From contig NZ_JHVI01000004.1 in assembly GCF_000620065.1 (NCBI RefSeq), positions 62,001-126,000 of the forward strand: a stretch of 64,000 nucleotides of DNA. Reading direction: 5' to 3'. The notes below the pieces were generated by a model. The model did not search any database, was not told the DNA's origin, and saw only the letters and a program-made list of their open reading frames with translations. The position numbers and the translations under genes were made by a program. Every line of letters starts with the position of its first letter. The stretch's first letter is position 1. Source of the DNA: Meiothermus cerbereus DSM 11376. GTDB taxonomy: Bacteria; Deinococcota; Deinococci; Deinococcales; Thermaceae. This document shows positions 51,578 to 61,984 of this stretch, in pieces.

Positions 51578-51874
51578 ATGAAGAGTGTAAAGCTAACCAA
51601 GACCCTCTTGATCGTCGCTGTTGCCATTCTTGCCACTGTAGCCTTTGCCGCCGAGGAAGGCGCCGCCGCCGGCACTTCTCTGGCTGCCATCGGTAAGGGC
51701 CTGGCCATCGGCCTGGGCCTGCTTGGTACCGGTATGGCCCAAAGCGCCATTGGTGCGGCAGCTGTGGGGGCAGTGGCGGAGGACCGTCGCAACTTCGGTA
51801 CGGCCCTGATCTTCTTCCTGATTCCCGAAACGCTTGCCATCTTCGGTCTGGCTTTCTCGTTCCTCATCAACTAA
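51578..51874 (+). CDS. atpL: V/A-type ATPase rotor ring subunit L (c/K type)
   Basis: A 98-residue proteolipid with a cleavable-looking leader (MKSVKLTKTLLIVAVAILAT then VAFAAEE) and two membrane helices. The proton-carrying Glu is E84 in FFLIPETLAIFG; the loop AAVGAVAEDRRNFG matches Thermus. It is needed in many copies, and unlike the rest of the operon it has long gaps on both sides: a hairpin upstream (51533-51549) and a word-repeat stem downstream. Confidence 0.95.
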   Translation: MKSVKLTKTLLIVAVAILATVAFAAEEGAAAGTSLAAIGKGLAIGLGLLGTGMAQSAIGAAAVGAVAEDRRNFGTALIFFLIPETLAIFGLAFSFLIN

Positions 51875-51879
51875 CGCGG

Positions 51880-51947
51880 ATGGCCGATAGTCGATGGCTC
51901 ATAGTTTTTTTTCTTTAGCCATACGCTATCAGCCATCGGCTATCAGC
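51880..51947. repeat. Word-repeat hairpin region after atpL
   Basis: Left part has GGCCGATAG and TCGATGGCTCATAG, then T8, then AGCCATACGCTATC and AGCCATCGGCTATCAGC. The arms are built from repeated versions of one word (GATGGCT / AGCCATC) and can pair in several registers. ATGGCT (51894-51899) and AGCCAT (51917-51922) flank the T-run. Confidence 0.55.
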
Positions 51948-51969
51948 AAGAAGCACAAAGAGGAGCCAA

Positions 51970-52536
51970 ATGTCAAAGCTTGAAGATATTCTGCAAAACG
52001 AAGTGGCCGCCGAAATAGGCGCGATTGCCGCAGAGGCTGAGGCCAGGGCTAAAGCGATTGTAGATGCCGCAATGGCCAAAGCCGAGGCACTCAAAGCAAA
52101 CAAACAGCGCCAGCTCGAGGCCGACCATGCAGCCGCTTTGCGTCGGGCCGAGAGCGCCGCCGAACTACTGCTGAGCCAGGCCCGCATTACGGCCAGGGGC
52201 CAGGCCATGGAGCGGGTTCGGGCCGAGGTGGGGGACAGCCTGCAAAAACTGACCCAAAAGCCCGAATTTGCCACCATCCTGCACCAGCTGGCCGATGAAG
52301 CCTTGAGCAACATTGGCAAGGCCGAGTCGGTAGTGGTTAATCCGGCCCATGCCAGCTTGTTGAATGAATGGGCCCAGAGCAAAGGTTTGCAACTCAAAAC
52401 CGACCCCTCCATTCGCGATGGGGTTCGGCTGGTAGCGGTAGGAGGGCGGGCATTCGTACAAAACACCCTGAGCGAGCGCCTCGAGCGGGCCTGGGATGCT
52501 TTGTCGGCCAAGGCGGCCAAAGCCATCTGGGGGTAG
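51970..52536 (+). CDS. atpE: V/A-type ATPase peripheral stalk subunit E
   Basis: A 188-residue subunit. The first half (residues 1 to about 90) is a long Ala-rich helix that pairs with subunit G (AEARAKAIVDAAMAKAEALK); the second half is a globular domain touching the head (IRDGVRLVAVGGRAFVQNTL). AGGAG lies before the ATG. The gene ends 1 nt before the GTG of atpC. Confidence 0.92.
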   Translation: MSKLEDILQNEVAAEIGAIAAEAEARAKAIVDAAMAKAEALKANKQRQLEADHAAALRRAESAAELLLSQARITARGQAMERVRAEVGDSLQKLTQKPEFATILHQLADEALSNIGKAESVVVNPAHASLLNEWAQSKGLQLKTDPSIRDGVRLVAVGGRAFVQNTLSERLERAWDALSAKAAKAIWG

Positions 52537-52537
52537 T

Positions 52538-53524
52538 GTGCTAACCCGTAACACGTTTGCCTACCTTAACGCCCGCGTGCGCTCGAGGCGAAGCCAGGTG
52601 GTTCCAGAGGCCTTTTTTCAACAGGCCCTGAGCCTGTCGTTCCCGGATTTTTTGCGCCTGCTGTCCGAAACGGTCTACGGGGCAGACCTGGTGGGCGACT
52701 CCCTGGCCGATGTGGACCGCGCGGTGACCAACCACCTGGCCCGTACAGTGGGTGACCTGCCGGGGCTGGTCTCGGGTGAAATGCGAGCGCTGGTCAGCCT
52801 GCCCCTGTTTCGCGCCGACCTGATTAACCTCAAGGCCATCTTGCGGGGTAAGCAGAGCAACAAAACGCCCGAGGAGATCAAGGCAACATTGCTGGGTGGA
52901 ACCCTGAAAGAGCCGCTCATCAACGCCATGATCCAGGCCCCGGATGCGGCCAGCGTGGCCCAGATTCTGCAAGTGCCGGGGCATCCTCTGGCTAAGGCTT
53001 TGCGCAGCGCAGCAGCGGGCAACCCCGACCTTCTGGCCCTGGAGGTTGCGCTGGATCGGGAGTTTTTTGCGGCCAGTTTTGAGAGGGCCAAGAAGTTAGG
53101 GCAGAGCCGGATTTCTGCCTACTTTGCCCTCGAGGTAGATGTAACCAACCTGAACACCGCCTTCAAGCTGCAGGCCCTGGGGGCCAGCCTCCCCAACCTG
53201 GATGGCTACTTCATTGCTGGGGGCAGGTACCTGGGCCGCGCGGTGTTTGGCCGAATTGCCTCGGGGGACCTGGCGGCCCTCGATGCGCTGGGCGGTACCC
53301 CCCTTGCGCCCGCCATGGGGGCCCGCACCCTGGGCGAGCTCGAGCGGGCTGTGCGGGGAATTATGCTGGCCAGGGCGGCTTCGGGCGCGACCGATAGCCT
53401 GGGCGGTGGGCTGGTGCTCGACTACATCCAGCGCAAGCAGTGGGAGGCCAGCCGTATTCGCCTGCTGGCTCGGCGCGCCTACTTCAACCTGCCTGCCGAG
53501 GCTGTGGCAAAGGAGATCGCATGA
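52538..53524 (+). CDS. atpC: V/A-type ATPase subunit C (central stalk socket)
   Basis: A 328-residue funnel-shaped subunit linking the central shaft to the membrane ring. FAYLNARVRSRRSQ at the start, FLRLLSETVYGADL, LEVDVTNLNTAFKLQALG and RLLARRAYFNLPAEAV near the end match the Thermus C subunit. The start is GTG at 52538, directly after the atpE stop. It ends in an ATGA overlap with atpF. Confidence 0.93.
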   Translation: MLTRNTFAYLNARVRSRRSQVVPEAFFQQALSLSFPDFLRLLSETVYGADLVGDSLADVDRAVTNHLARTVGDLPGLVSGEMRALVSLPLFRADLINLKAILRGKQSNKTPEEIKATLLGGTLKEPLINAMIQAPDAASVAQILQVPGHPLAKALRSAAAGNPDLLALEVALDREFFAASFERAKKLGQSRISAYFALEVDVTNLNTAFKLQALGASLPNLDGYFIAGGRYLGRAVFGRIASGDLAALDALGGTPLAPAMGARTLGELERAVRGIMLARAASGATDSLGGGLVLDYIQRKQWEASRIRLLARRAYFNLPAEAVAKEIA

Positions 53525-53841
53525 AGATCGGTGTGCTGACCGATATCGAGACGGCCTCCGGCTACCGCATTGCGGGCCTCGAGGCGGTTACGGCTGGCCC
53601 CGAGGAGGCCGCCCGGAAGCTCTCGGAGATGGTTCAGTCGAACCAGTACGCCCTGATCGCTGTAGACCAGCGGCTGCTGCCCGACCCCAACAAGGCGGTC
53701 GAGCGGGTCATGCGGGGGCGCAATGTGCCGGTGCTGCTCTCGCTGCCCAACCTGCTCGACACCTTTAGCGGTGCAGGCGATGCCAAGGCCTACATGCGCG
53801 CTCTGGTGCGTGAGACGATGGGGTTTGACATCAAGCTATAA
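53521..53841 (+). CDS. atpF: V/A-type ATPase subunit F (regulatory)
   Basis: A 106-residue Rossmann-like subunit on the central shaft, thought to favour ATP synthesis over hydrolysis. MKIGVLTDIETASGYRIAGL, ALIAVDQRLLPDP and VPVLLSLPNLL show the CheY-like strands. The ATG overlaps the atpC stop. A 74-nt gap with GAAGGAGG leads to atpA. Confidence 0.93.
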   Translation: MKIGVLTDIETASGYRIAGLEAVTAGPEEAARKLSEMVQSNQYALIAVDQRLLPDPNKAVERVMRGRNVPVLLSLPNLLDTFSGAGDAKAYMRALVRETMGFDIKL

Positions 53842-53915
53842 GCCCATAGCCGATGCTGGGCAGCTATCATCAAGAAGTCATTTGCTGCGAGCTAAGAGCA
53901 TCCGAAGGAGGATAC

Positions 53916-55652
<1,737 letters not shown>

Positions 55653-55662
55653 GGAGGTTTTG

Positions 55663-57063
55663 ATGCTCAAAAAAGAATATAACGCCGTAACTTACGTCTC
55701 CGGCCCGCTTTTGTTTCTGGAAGGGGCTTCCGACCTGGCCTACGGCGCCATTGTGAACATTGATGACGGCACGGGCCGCATTCGCGGCGGCCAGGTGATC
55801 GAGGTCTCTGACCAGTACACGGTTTTGCAGGTCTTCGAGGAAACCTCGGGGCTGAACCTCGAGCACACCACGGTTTCGCTGGTGGAAGATGTGGCCCGCC
55901 TGGGCGTCTCCAAGGAGATGGTGGGCCGGGCCTTCAACGGTATCGGCAAGCCCATCGACGGCCTGCCCCCGGTGGTGGCCGATAAGCGCCTGCCCATCAA
56001 CGGCGCCCCCATCAACCCGGTGGCCCGCGAGAAGCCTGAGGAGTTCATCCAGACCGGGGTTAGCGCCATTGACGTCAACATGACCCTGGTGCGCGGGCAG
56101 AAGCTGCCCATCTTCTCCGGTTCCGGTCTGCCGCACAACGAGCTGGCCGCCCAGATTGCCCGTCAGGCCAAGGTGCTGGGCGAGGGCGAGGGCTTCGCGG
56201 TGGTGTTTGCCGCAATGGGCATTACCCAGCGCGAGGTGAGCTACTTCATGCAGGAGTTTGAGCGTACCGGGGCTTTGAGCCGCTCGGTGCTCTTCCTCAA
56301 CAAGGCCGACGACCCCACCGTGGAGCGCCTGCTGACCCCCCGCATGGCCCTCACGGCTGCCGAGTACCTGGCCTTCGAGCACGACTACCACGTGCTGGTG
56401 ATCCTCACCGACCTGACCAACTACTGCGAGGCCCTGCGCGAGATTGGTGGGGCCCGGGAAGAGATTCCGGGCCGCCGCGGCTACCCTGGCTACATGTACA
56501 CCGACCTGGCCTCGCTCTACGAGCGTGCGGGCGTGGTGCACGGCAAGAAGGGCTCGGTGACGCAGATCCCCATCCTCTCGATGCCCGGCGACGACATCAC
56601 CCACCCCATCCCCGACCTGACCGGCTACATCACCGAAGGCCAGATCTTCATTGCGCGCGACCTGGCCCAGCAGGGCATCTTCCCGCCCATCAACGTACAG
56701 CCCAGCCTCTCGCGGCTGATGAACAACGGTATCGGCAAGGGCAAGACCCGCGCCGACCACAAGGAGCTGGCCGACCAGCTTTTCAGCTCCTACGCCCGTG
56801 GGGTGAACCTGCGCCGGTTGGTGGCCATTACCGGCGAGGACGCTCTGACCGAGATGGACAAGAAGTACCTGCGCTTCGCCACCAACTTCGAGCAGAAGTT
56901 TATCAACCAGGGCCAGAAGGAGCGCTCCATCGAGGAGAGCCTGAACATCGGCTGGGCTTTGCTCGCCGACTTCCCGCCCTCTGAACTCAAGCGTATTCGT
57001 CGCGAGTACATCGAGCAGTACCACCAGAAGACCGGCAAGCTTGAAGAGCTGGTGGGAGCTTAA
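55663..57063 (+). CDS. atpB: V/A-type ATPase non-catalytic subunit B
   Basis: A 466-residue partner of subunit A in the A3B3 ring. It has the B-type sequence [20 protein letters not shown] in place of a P-loop, so it does not hydrolyse ATP, and [20 protein letters not shown] and [20 protein letters not shown] further on. AAGGAGG lies before the ATG at 55663. A long hairpin (57071-57148) separates it from atpD. Confidence 0.97.
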   Translation: MLKKEYNAVTYVSGPLLFLEGASDLAYGAIVNIDDGTGRIRGGQVIEVSDQYTVLQVFEETSGLNLEHTTVSLVEDVARLGVSKEMVGRAFNGIGKPIDGLPPVVADKRLPINGAPINPVAREKPEEFIQTGVSAIDVNMTLVRGQKLPIFSGSGLPHNELAAQIARQAKVLGEGEGFAVVFAAMGITQREVSYFMQEFERTGALSRSVLFLNKADDPTVERLLTPRMALTAAEYLAFEHDYHVLVILTDLTNYCEALREIGGAREEIPGRRGYPGYMYTDLASLYERAGVVHGKKGSVTQIPILSMPGDDITHPIPDLTGYITEGQIFIARDLAQQGIFPPINVQPSLSRLMNNGIGKGKTRADHKELADQLFSSYARGVNLRRLVAITGEDALTEMDKKYLRFATNFEQKFINQGQKERSIEESLNIGWALLADFPPSELKRIRREYIEQYHQKTGKLEELVGA

Positions 57064-57070
57064 CGCATGA

Positions 57071-57148
57071 AAGGCGTGGAAAGTAGAAAGAGAAAAGTAA
57101 AGTCAAGGGCTCTTGGGTTTCCTTTCCACTTTTCTCTTTTCTCGCCTT
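57071..57148. repeat. Long purine/pyrimidine hairpin, copy 1 (atpB-atpD gap)
   Basis: An imperfect palindrome whose left arm is nearly all A/G (AAGGCGTGGAAAGTAGAAAG, AGAAAAGTAAAG) and whose right arm is nearly all C/T (CTTTCCACTTTTCTCTTTTC, TCGCCTT). TTTT follows the stem, so it may act as a partial terminator inside the operon. A related element lies at 61171-61255. Confidence 0.7.
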
Positions 57149-57162
57149 TTAGGGGTTAAATT

Positions 57163-57828
57163 ATGGCTGAACCTGTCTCACCGACCCGCTCCACCTTGCT
57201 GGCCAAACGCGACCAGAAGCGGCTGGCCTTGCAAGGCGTGGAACTGCTAAAGAACAAGCGGGACGCCCTGATTGGCGAGTTTTTCGCCCTGGTGCAAGAC
57301 TCGCTCAAAGCCCGCGAGGCCCTCAACAATGCTGCTAAGGAGGCGTACTTCAGCCTGCTGATTGCCAAGGCTTTCGATACCCCCGAGGCGGTGGAGTCGC
57401 TTTCGGGTAACCCCATCGAGGTGCAGATAGAGGTAGAGAGCCTTTATGGCGTTAAGGTGCCCAGGATTTCTGCGCCAACCTCGGAAGGAGGCTTGTCCTT
57501 TAGTCCGATTGGGGTAGGGGCCAAGACCCTCGAGGCCGCCACCGCCTTCCGCCGCCTGGCCGAGGCCATCATCGCGGTGGCCAACACCGAAAACCGCCTG
57601 CGCAAGATCGGCGAGGAGATCAAGAAAACCAACCGCCGGGTGAATGCCCTCGAGCAGATCTCCATCCCCGAGATTAACGAGCAGATCAAGTTCGTTACCG
57701 ACACCCTCGACCAGCGCGCTTTGGAGGAGGTGACGACCCTCAAGCGCATCAAGGCCGCCATTCTGGCCCGCGATGCCGAGGAGCAGGGCATCGTCTCGGC
57801 GCATATCGAGAAAGGCGCTGGGTTATAG
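57163..57828 (+). CDS. atpD: V/A-type ATPase central shaft subunit D
   Basis: The 221-residue rotating shaft: two long helices (residues about 10-80 and 120-210) in a coiled coil, with PTRSTLLAKRDQKRLALQGV at the N-terminus and RRVNALEQISIPEINEQIKF near the C-terminus, both typical of subunit D. It is the last gene of the operon, followed by a strong terminator. Confidence 0.95.
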   Translation: MAEPVSPTRSTLLAKRDQKRLALQGVELLKNKRDALIGEFFALVQDSLKAREALNNAAKEAYFSLLIAKAFDTPEAVESLSGNPIEVQIEVESLYGVKVPRISAPTSEGGLSFSPIGVGAKTLEAATAFRRLAEAIIAVANTENRLRKIGEEIKKTNRRVNALEQISIPEINEQIKFVTDTLDQRALEEVTTLKRIKAAILARDAEEQGIVSAHIEKGAGL

Positions 57829-57848
57829 GGCACCACGCAGTTTGCATA

Positions 57849-57872
57849 CCCCGCCGAAAGGCGGGGTTTTTT
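57849..57872 (+). terminator. Intrinsic terminator of the V-ATPase operon
   Basis: CCCCGCC-GAAA-GGCGGGG, a 7-bp GC stem with a GNRA tetraloop, followed by T6. Confidence 0.92.
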
Positions 57873-58025
57873 GGTTTGCCCTCGAGCCTATTTTTTGAGT
57901 GCGCTCGAATGCTCCAAATATACGACGAAGCGGTTTTTGTCCCCAAATCAATACGCGGAGCGGAACTGTCTTCTGCTTTTGAGAATGGCGACATCAATGA
58001 GATGCGCACGATAGAATGAGCCGCA

Positions 58026-58376
58026 ATGCTTGATTTTTTCGTCGGATTGGGGTTGTTCTTGCTGGCATTGGTAGTGGTGCGTCGCCTGGGCTGGGCCTGG
58101 GGGGTGGTGGGGGTCTGGCTCAACCTGTTGTGGTTTATCTACCAGAACGAACTGGGCCAGGGCTGGCTGTTTTACATGCGCGGGGTGGGGCTGGCCTTTG
58201 TGCTGGCGGCGGGCTATCGGCAGTATGGGCTGGCCTGGGCCCTGCTGCCCTGGCCACTGCTTGTGGTGGGGCGTTTTGAGATGCAGATGCTCTGGCCCTA
58301 CTTTCCCGCCTGGGGCGAAGGGCTGATGCTGGGGGCGGTGTTTTACTTGCTGGTGGGGCTTTTTAAGAGGCCCTGA
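58026..58376 (+). CDS. Unknown small membrane protein
   Basis: A 116-residue very hydrophobic protein with about four membrane segments (MLDFFVGLGLFLLALVVVRR, GVVGVWLNLLWFIYQ, GLAFVLAAGY, LGAVFYLLVGLF). No family recognised. TAGAAT lies 8 nt before the ATG. Its last 34 nt overlap the end of the convergent nitrilase gene. Confidence 0.6.
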   Translation: MLDFFVGLGLFLLALVVVRRLGWAWGVVGVWLNLLWFIYQNELGQGWLFYMRGVGLAFVLAAGYRQYGLAWALLPWPLLVVGRFEMQMLWPYFPAWGEGLMLGAVFYLLVGLFKRP

Positions 58377-59110
58377 TACAGCTCGGGGCGGCGCTGGGGG
58401 AAGACGGGGAAGTCCTGGCGCAGCTTGGCGGGATAACTGGGGTCGAGCGCCACCACCCCAAGCCCCTCGCTTTCTACCCGCAGCAGCTCCATGCCCAGGG
58501 GGTCTACCGCCAGGCTGGGCGCACCAAAGGGTTCTTCGGCGTGGTTGACCGCAACTAGGTAGGCCTGGTTTTCGGCGGCCCGGGCTTTGCAAAAAAGCTC
58601 CCAGGCGTAGCTGCGGCTCATGGGCCAGGCCGAGGGAATCAGGAATAGACTGACCCCCTGTAGGGCATAGGCACGGAAGAGCTCGGGGAAGCGCAGGTCG
58701 AAGCAGATGGCGATGCCAACCTTGAAGCCCCCCAGCTCGAGCGCAACCAAATCCTGCCCCGGAACCATGGTCTCGGGCTCGCCAAAGGCGGGAATCAGGT
58801 GGGTTTTGGTGTAGCAGGCCCCCTGGCCCGCGGGCCCCATGACCCTGGCCCGGTTGGCGTGGCGCTCGCCGGCCTGCTCCAGCACCCCGGCGACCAGGGT
58901 CATGCCGGTTTGGCTAGAGAATTGCTCGAGGTGCGTCAGCACGGCTGGGGTAAAGGCAGCATCGGCAAAGCGGTAGCCGCTGGGGAATAGCTCGGGCAGC
59001 ACCGCGACCTGTGCGCCTTCCTGGTGGGCCTGGTGGAGGAGCTCGAGAGCCTTTTCCAACGTGGCCTGGGGGGTTTCGCGGGTTGCCAGGTGCAGTAGGG
59101 CTACTTTCAT
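58343..59110 (-). CDS. Carbon-nitrogen hydrolase (nitrilase superfamily)
   Basis: A 255-residue amidase-type enzyme. The Glu-Lys-Cys triad lies in LPELFPSGY, YTKTHLIPAFGE and GIAICFDLRFPELFRAYAL. It could be an omega-amidase or act on a small amide; the exact substrate is unclear. The ATG overlaps the stop of the membrane protein gene upstream (ATGA), so the three leftward genes 59785-58343 form one operon. Confidence 0.9.
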   Translation of the reverse strand: MKVALLHLATRETPQATLEKALELLHQAHQEGAQVAVLPELFPSGYRFADAAFTPAVLTHLEQFSSQTGMTLVAGVLEQAGERHANRARVMGPAGQGACYTKTHLIPAFGEPETMVPGQDLVALELGGFKVGIAICFDLRFPELFRAYALQGVSLFLIPSAWPMSRSYAWELFCKARAAENQAYLVAVNHAEEPFGAPSLAVDPLGMELLRVESEGLGVVALDPSYPAKLRQDFPVFPQRRPELYQGLLKSPTSK

Positions 59111-59451
59111 GCTTTCTCCCGCAAGCGGTAGGCCAGATAGGGCAGGCCCAGTCCCAGGGCGCTTCCCAGCAGTGCGGCCCAGAGCTGCCCGCCCACACCC
59201 AAGAGCCCTCCGACGGCCTGTGCCAGCACCAGCGCGGCCAGCACCGCCACATACAGCGGGATGACAAAGGGTTTACCGCTGCCGTACTGCACCAACCCGG
59301 CCCCCACCAGCGTTGCTACGGAAAGGGTGGCGCCAAAGGGGCTGGGCTGTACAAAGAAAAACCAGATAAAGCCAGCTATTCCAGCATAGATGAGGGTACG
59401 GGCCAGCCAGTCGGGTGCTAGCGAGCGCTCCAGGAATGTGCCCAGCTTGCT
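59107..59451 (-). CDS. Unknown membrane protein, second gene of the nitrilase operon
   Basis: A 114-residue protein with about four hydrophobic segments (LIYAGIAGFIWFFFV, ATLSVATLVGAGLV, VIPLYVAVLAALVLAQAV, LLGSALGLGLPYLAY). The start is TTG at 59451 with GGAGG 6 nt upstream; the longer frame runs into the preceding gene. No family recognised. Confidence 0.6.
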   Translation of the reverse strand, partial: SKLGTFLERSLAPDWLARTLIYAGIAGFIWFFFVQPSPFGATLSVATLVGAGLVQYGSGKPFVIPLYVAVLAALVLAQAVGGLLGVGGQLWAALLGSALGLGLPYLAYRLREKA

Positions 59452-59473
59452 CAAACCCGGCCTCCAAAGCGTA

Positions 59474-59785
59474 TCAGGACTTGATAAAACGCCAGACGAT
59501 GAGGCTCGACAAAATGAGCCCCAGGCCACCCCAGGCCACCTGAGGCTCGCTGCCCGCAAAGCCCAGCAGTGCGGCCAGCACACCTGCGCTCAGGAAGCCA
59601 GGCGCATACTTTGGATTGACGGTCAGTCCCAGCAGGAACGCTACCAAAAAACCCGAAACTGCCGGTGGCATACTGGCCCCCACCGCTACTACCACAATTA
59701 ACAAGCCCAGGGTAATTACCAGGCCTACGAAATAAGCCCCTGGAAAGGGTTCCTTGCTCGGTTTGTCTGTTGCTTTCTCTGCCAT
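59474..59785 (-). CDS. Unknown membrane protein, first gene of the nitrilase operon
   Basis: A 103-residue protein with a polar N-terminus (MAEKATDKPSKEPFPGAYF) and three to four membrane segments. No family recognised. A TATAAA box lies 13 nt upstream of the ATG. It is followed by a second small membrane protein with a similar hydrophobic plan, so the two may form a complex. Confidence 0.6.
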   Translation of the reverse strand: MAEKATDKPSKEPFPGAYFVGLVITLGLLIVVVAVGASMPPAVSGFLVAFLLGLTVNPKYAPGFLSAGVLAALLGFAGSEPQVAWGGLGLILSSLIVWRFIKS

Positions 59786-59943
59786 GTGCTATACCTGCTT
59801 TATAGCTTACCGCTTTTGGATGAGCTTGGCACCTAAGCAGCTTCGTTCGCTGGGCTTTCCCTGGGCATTGTTATGCCTGTGCTGGTGGGCGGCATTTTGC
59901 TATTGGCTAGCGTCAGCAGTCATGTTAGCATTCTTTGCTAGCT

Positions 59944-61170
59944 ATGGCCCTCATTGTCCAAAAATATGGCGGAACCAGCGTGGGCGACCTCGAGCGCATT
60001 CACAAGGTGGCCCAGCGCGTCCACCACTACCTCGAGAAAGGACACCAGCTTGTGGTGGTGGTCTCGGCCATGGGTCGTATGACCGACGAACTGATTGCCC
60101 TGGCCAGGCGGGTGAACAAACGTCCGCCTCAGCGCGAACTCGACATGCTTACCACCATTGGCGAGCAGCAGTCGGTGGCCTTGCTTTCGATGCAGCTCAA
60201 CGCTATGGGTATTCCAGCGCGGGGGTTTACCCAACACCAGATTGGTATAACTACCGATGGGCGCTACGGCGATGCCCGCATTTTGCGGGTAGAGCCCACC
60301 CTCATCCAGCAAGCCCTGAACCGGGGAGAAGTGGCGGTGGTGGCGGGCTTTATGGGCACTACCCCCGAAGGCGAACTGACTACCCTGGGGCGCGGCGGCT
60401 CCGATACCACCGCAGTTGCTCTGGCAGCGGCCCTGGGGGCGCGGGAGTGCGAAATCTTTACCGACACCGAAGGGGTTTATACCACCGACCCACACACCAT
60501 CCCTGAGGCGCAAAAACTCAACAAAATTGGCTACGACCAGATGCTGGAGATGGCGGCCCTGGGAGCGCGGGTGCTGCACCCCCGGTCGGTCTACTACGGC
60601 AAGCGCTATGGGGTGAGAATCCACGTGCGCAGCAGCTTTTCCTATAACCCTGGCACCATTGTTACGGAGGATGGAATGGAACTCGATCGCCCAGTGACGG
60701 GGGTAGCCCTCGACGACGAAATTGCCCAGATCGGTCTGATAGGCATTCCGGATCGGCCCGGCATTGCAGCCCGGGTCTTTGAAGCCCTAGCCCGCAAAGG
60801 CGTGGCCGTAGACATGATTATCCAGGGGGTTCCCGGCCACGAAGCCAGCCGAACCCAGATGGCTTTTACCGTTAACCAAGACTTTGTCGAAGAGGCCTTG
60901 GAGGCCCTCGAGCCCGTTCTGGCCGAGATTGGCGGCGAGGCCCAGCTGCGCCGGGACATCTGCAAGATTTCCATCGTGGGGGTGGCCCTGGCCTCGACCC
61001 CCGGCATTCCGGCCCGGATGTTCCAGGCCCTCTTTAGCGCCGGGGCCAACATCGACATGATTGCAACCAGCGAGGTGCGCATCTCGGCCATTATCCCCTC
61101 GCAGTACGCCGAAGCGGCCCTGCGCGCAGTGCATAGCGCGTTTGAGCTGGATAAGCCGGTGGAAAAGTAA
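59944..61170 (+). CDS. lysC: Aspartate kinase
   Basis: First enzyme of the aspartate pathway (Lys, Met, Thr); 408 residues. KYGGTSVGDLERI binds ATP, GRGGSDTTAVALAAALGA and FTDTEGVYTTDPHTIPEAQK complete the kinase domain (1 to about 240). Two ACT domains follow (near 260-330 and 340-405) for feedback inhibition. A TTG at 59935 is possible but the ATG at 59944 gives the usual N-terminus. An internal start at 60676 would make a separate ACT-only beta subunit. Confidence 0.96.
   Translation: MALIVQKYGGTSVGDLERIHKVAQRVHHYLEKGHQLVVVVSAMGRMTDELIALARRVNKRPPQRELDMLTTIGEQQSVALLSMQLNAMGIPARGFTQHQIGITTDGRYGDARILRVEPTLIQQALNRGEVAVVAGFMGTTPEGELTTLGRGGSDTTAVALAAALGARECEIFTDTEGVYTTDPHTIPEAQKLNKIGYDQMLEMAALGARVLHPRSVYYGKRYGVRIHVRSSFSYNPGTIVTEDGMELDRPVTGVALDDEIAQIGLIGIPDRPGIAARVFEALARKGVAVDMIIQGVPGHEASRTQMAFTVNQDFVEEALEALEPVLAEIGGEAQLRRDICKISIVGVALASTPGIPARMFQALFSAGANIDMIATSEVRISAIIPSQYAEAALRAVHSAFELDKPVEK
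60676..61170 (+). CDS. Aspartate kinase beta subunit from an in-frame internal start
   Basis: An ATG in the lysC frame (residue 245, MELDRPVTGVALDDEIAQIG) has GGAGG at 60666-60670, 5 nt upstream, a perfect ribosome site inside a coding region. The 164-residue product would be just the two ACT domains. Thermus aspartate kinase is known to be alpha2-beta2 with the beta subunit made in this way, so the site is probably used. Confidence 0.75.
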   Translation: MELDRPVTGVALDDEIAQIGLIGIPDRPGIAARVFEALARKGVAVDMIIQGVPGHEASRTQMAFTVNQDFVEEALEALEPVLAEIGGEAQLRRDICKISIVGVALASTPGIPARMFQALFSAGANIDMIATSEVRISAIIPSQYAEAALRAVHSAFELDKPVEK

Positions 61171-61255
61171 CAGGCGAGAAAAGTGGAAAGAGAAAAGGAA
61201 AATCCAGAGCTTTTGACTTTTCTTTCCTCTTTCCCCTTTTATCTTTCCTCGCCTG
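61171..61255. repeat. Long purine/pyrimidine hairpin, copy 2 (after lysC)
   Basis: CAGGCGAG (61171-61178) and CTCGCCTG (61248-61255) close an imperfect stem with an A/G-rich left arm (AAAAGTGGAAAGAGAAAAGG) and a C/T-rich right arm (CTTTCCTCTTTCCCC, TATCTTTCC). Same design and sequence as 57071-57148. It directly follows the lysC stop. Confidence 0.7.
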
Positions 61256-61265
61256 TGGGGGTCAT

Positions 61266-61781
61266 ATGAGTGAAACCACCAACTACTCTGGCAAACAATA
61301 CCTGAGCTGGCAGGATATTACCAACCTGGTTTCCAAGCTGCTGGGCCAGGTCAACCCCAACGACTTTGACTGCATTCTGGCGGTAACTCGAGGTGGTATG
61401 ATTCCGGCCTGCCTGGTTTCCGAGGCCACCGATCAGCGCAACATTCTGACTGCTGCTGTGATGTTTTACACTGATGTGGGCGAGACCATCAAAGACCCTG
61501 TTTTTCTCCAGTTTCCCTCCGATAGTTTGCTGTATGGTAAGCGGGTACTGGTTGTAGACGACGTGTGGGATTCGGGTAAAACGGCTGTGGCGGTGCGCGA
61601 GCGCATCCGGATGGCCGGTGGACGTCCTCAGGTAGCGGTCTTGCACTACAAACCCAGCAAAAGTCAGTTCCCCGCTGACGGCCCCGACTACTACGCTGCC
61701 GAGACCGAGGCCTGGATTGTGTATCCCTGGGATCCGGCCCAGGGCTGGACCACCTTGGGCCAGGGGGCCAGCCAGGCCTGA
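61266..61781 (+). CDS. Phosphoribosyltransferase family protein
   Basis: A 171-residue type I phosphoribosyltransferase. The PRPP motif is VLVVDDVWDSGKTA; the pyrophosphate loop is AVTRGGMIPA. It resembles xanthine/hypoxanthine-type enzymes, but similar proteins act as regulators. The ATG at 61266 lies 10 nt after the purine/pyrimidine hairpin. It follows lysC and is followed by a hairpin. Confidence 0.88.
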   Translation: MSETTNYSGKQYLSWQDITNLVSKLLGQVNPNDFDCILAVTRGGMIPACLVSEATDQRNILTAAVMFYTDVGETIKDPVFLQFPSDSLLYGKRVLVVDDVWDSGKTAVAVRERIRMAGGRPQVAVLHYKPSKSQFPADGPDYYAAETEAWIVYPWDPAQGWTTLGQGASQA

Positions 61782-61853
61782 AATACGGCAAGTGCGGTGG
61801 AGGGGCAGATTTAACTAGCCGCTCACAACTTGAATTGCTGTGAAAGGTGCGAT

Positions 61854-61883
61854 AAGCGGGCCTTACCGAGGTGAGGCCCGCTT
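61854..61883. terminator. Hairpin between the phosphoribosyltransferase and mdh genes
   Basis: AAGCGGGCCT-(10 nt)-AGGCCCGCTT is a perfect 10-bp stem, followed rightward by GGTTTG. A second hairpin, CCCGAA-GCG-TTCGGG (61928-61942), followed by GAGCGTTTT, lies nearby. Either could end transcripts from the two convergent genes. Confidence 0.6.
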
Positions 61884-61984
61884 GGTTTGTCCCGAAGGGG
61901 AAATAGCAAAATGCCGTAAGACTAACGCCCGAAGCGTTCGGGTGAGCGTTTTCCCCCTATTGCTGCTACGGGCGGAGGCTCCTA

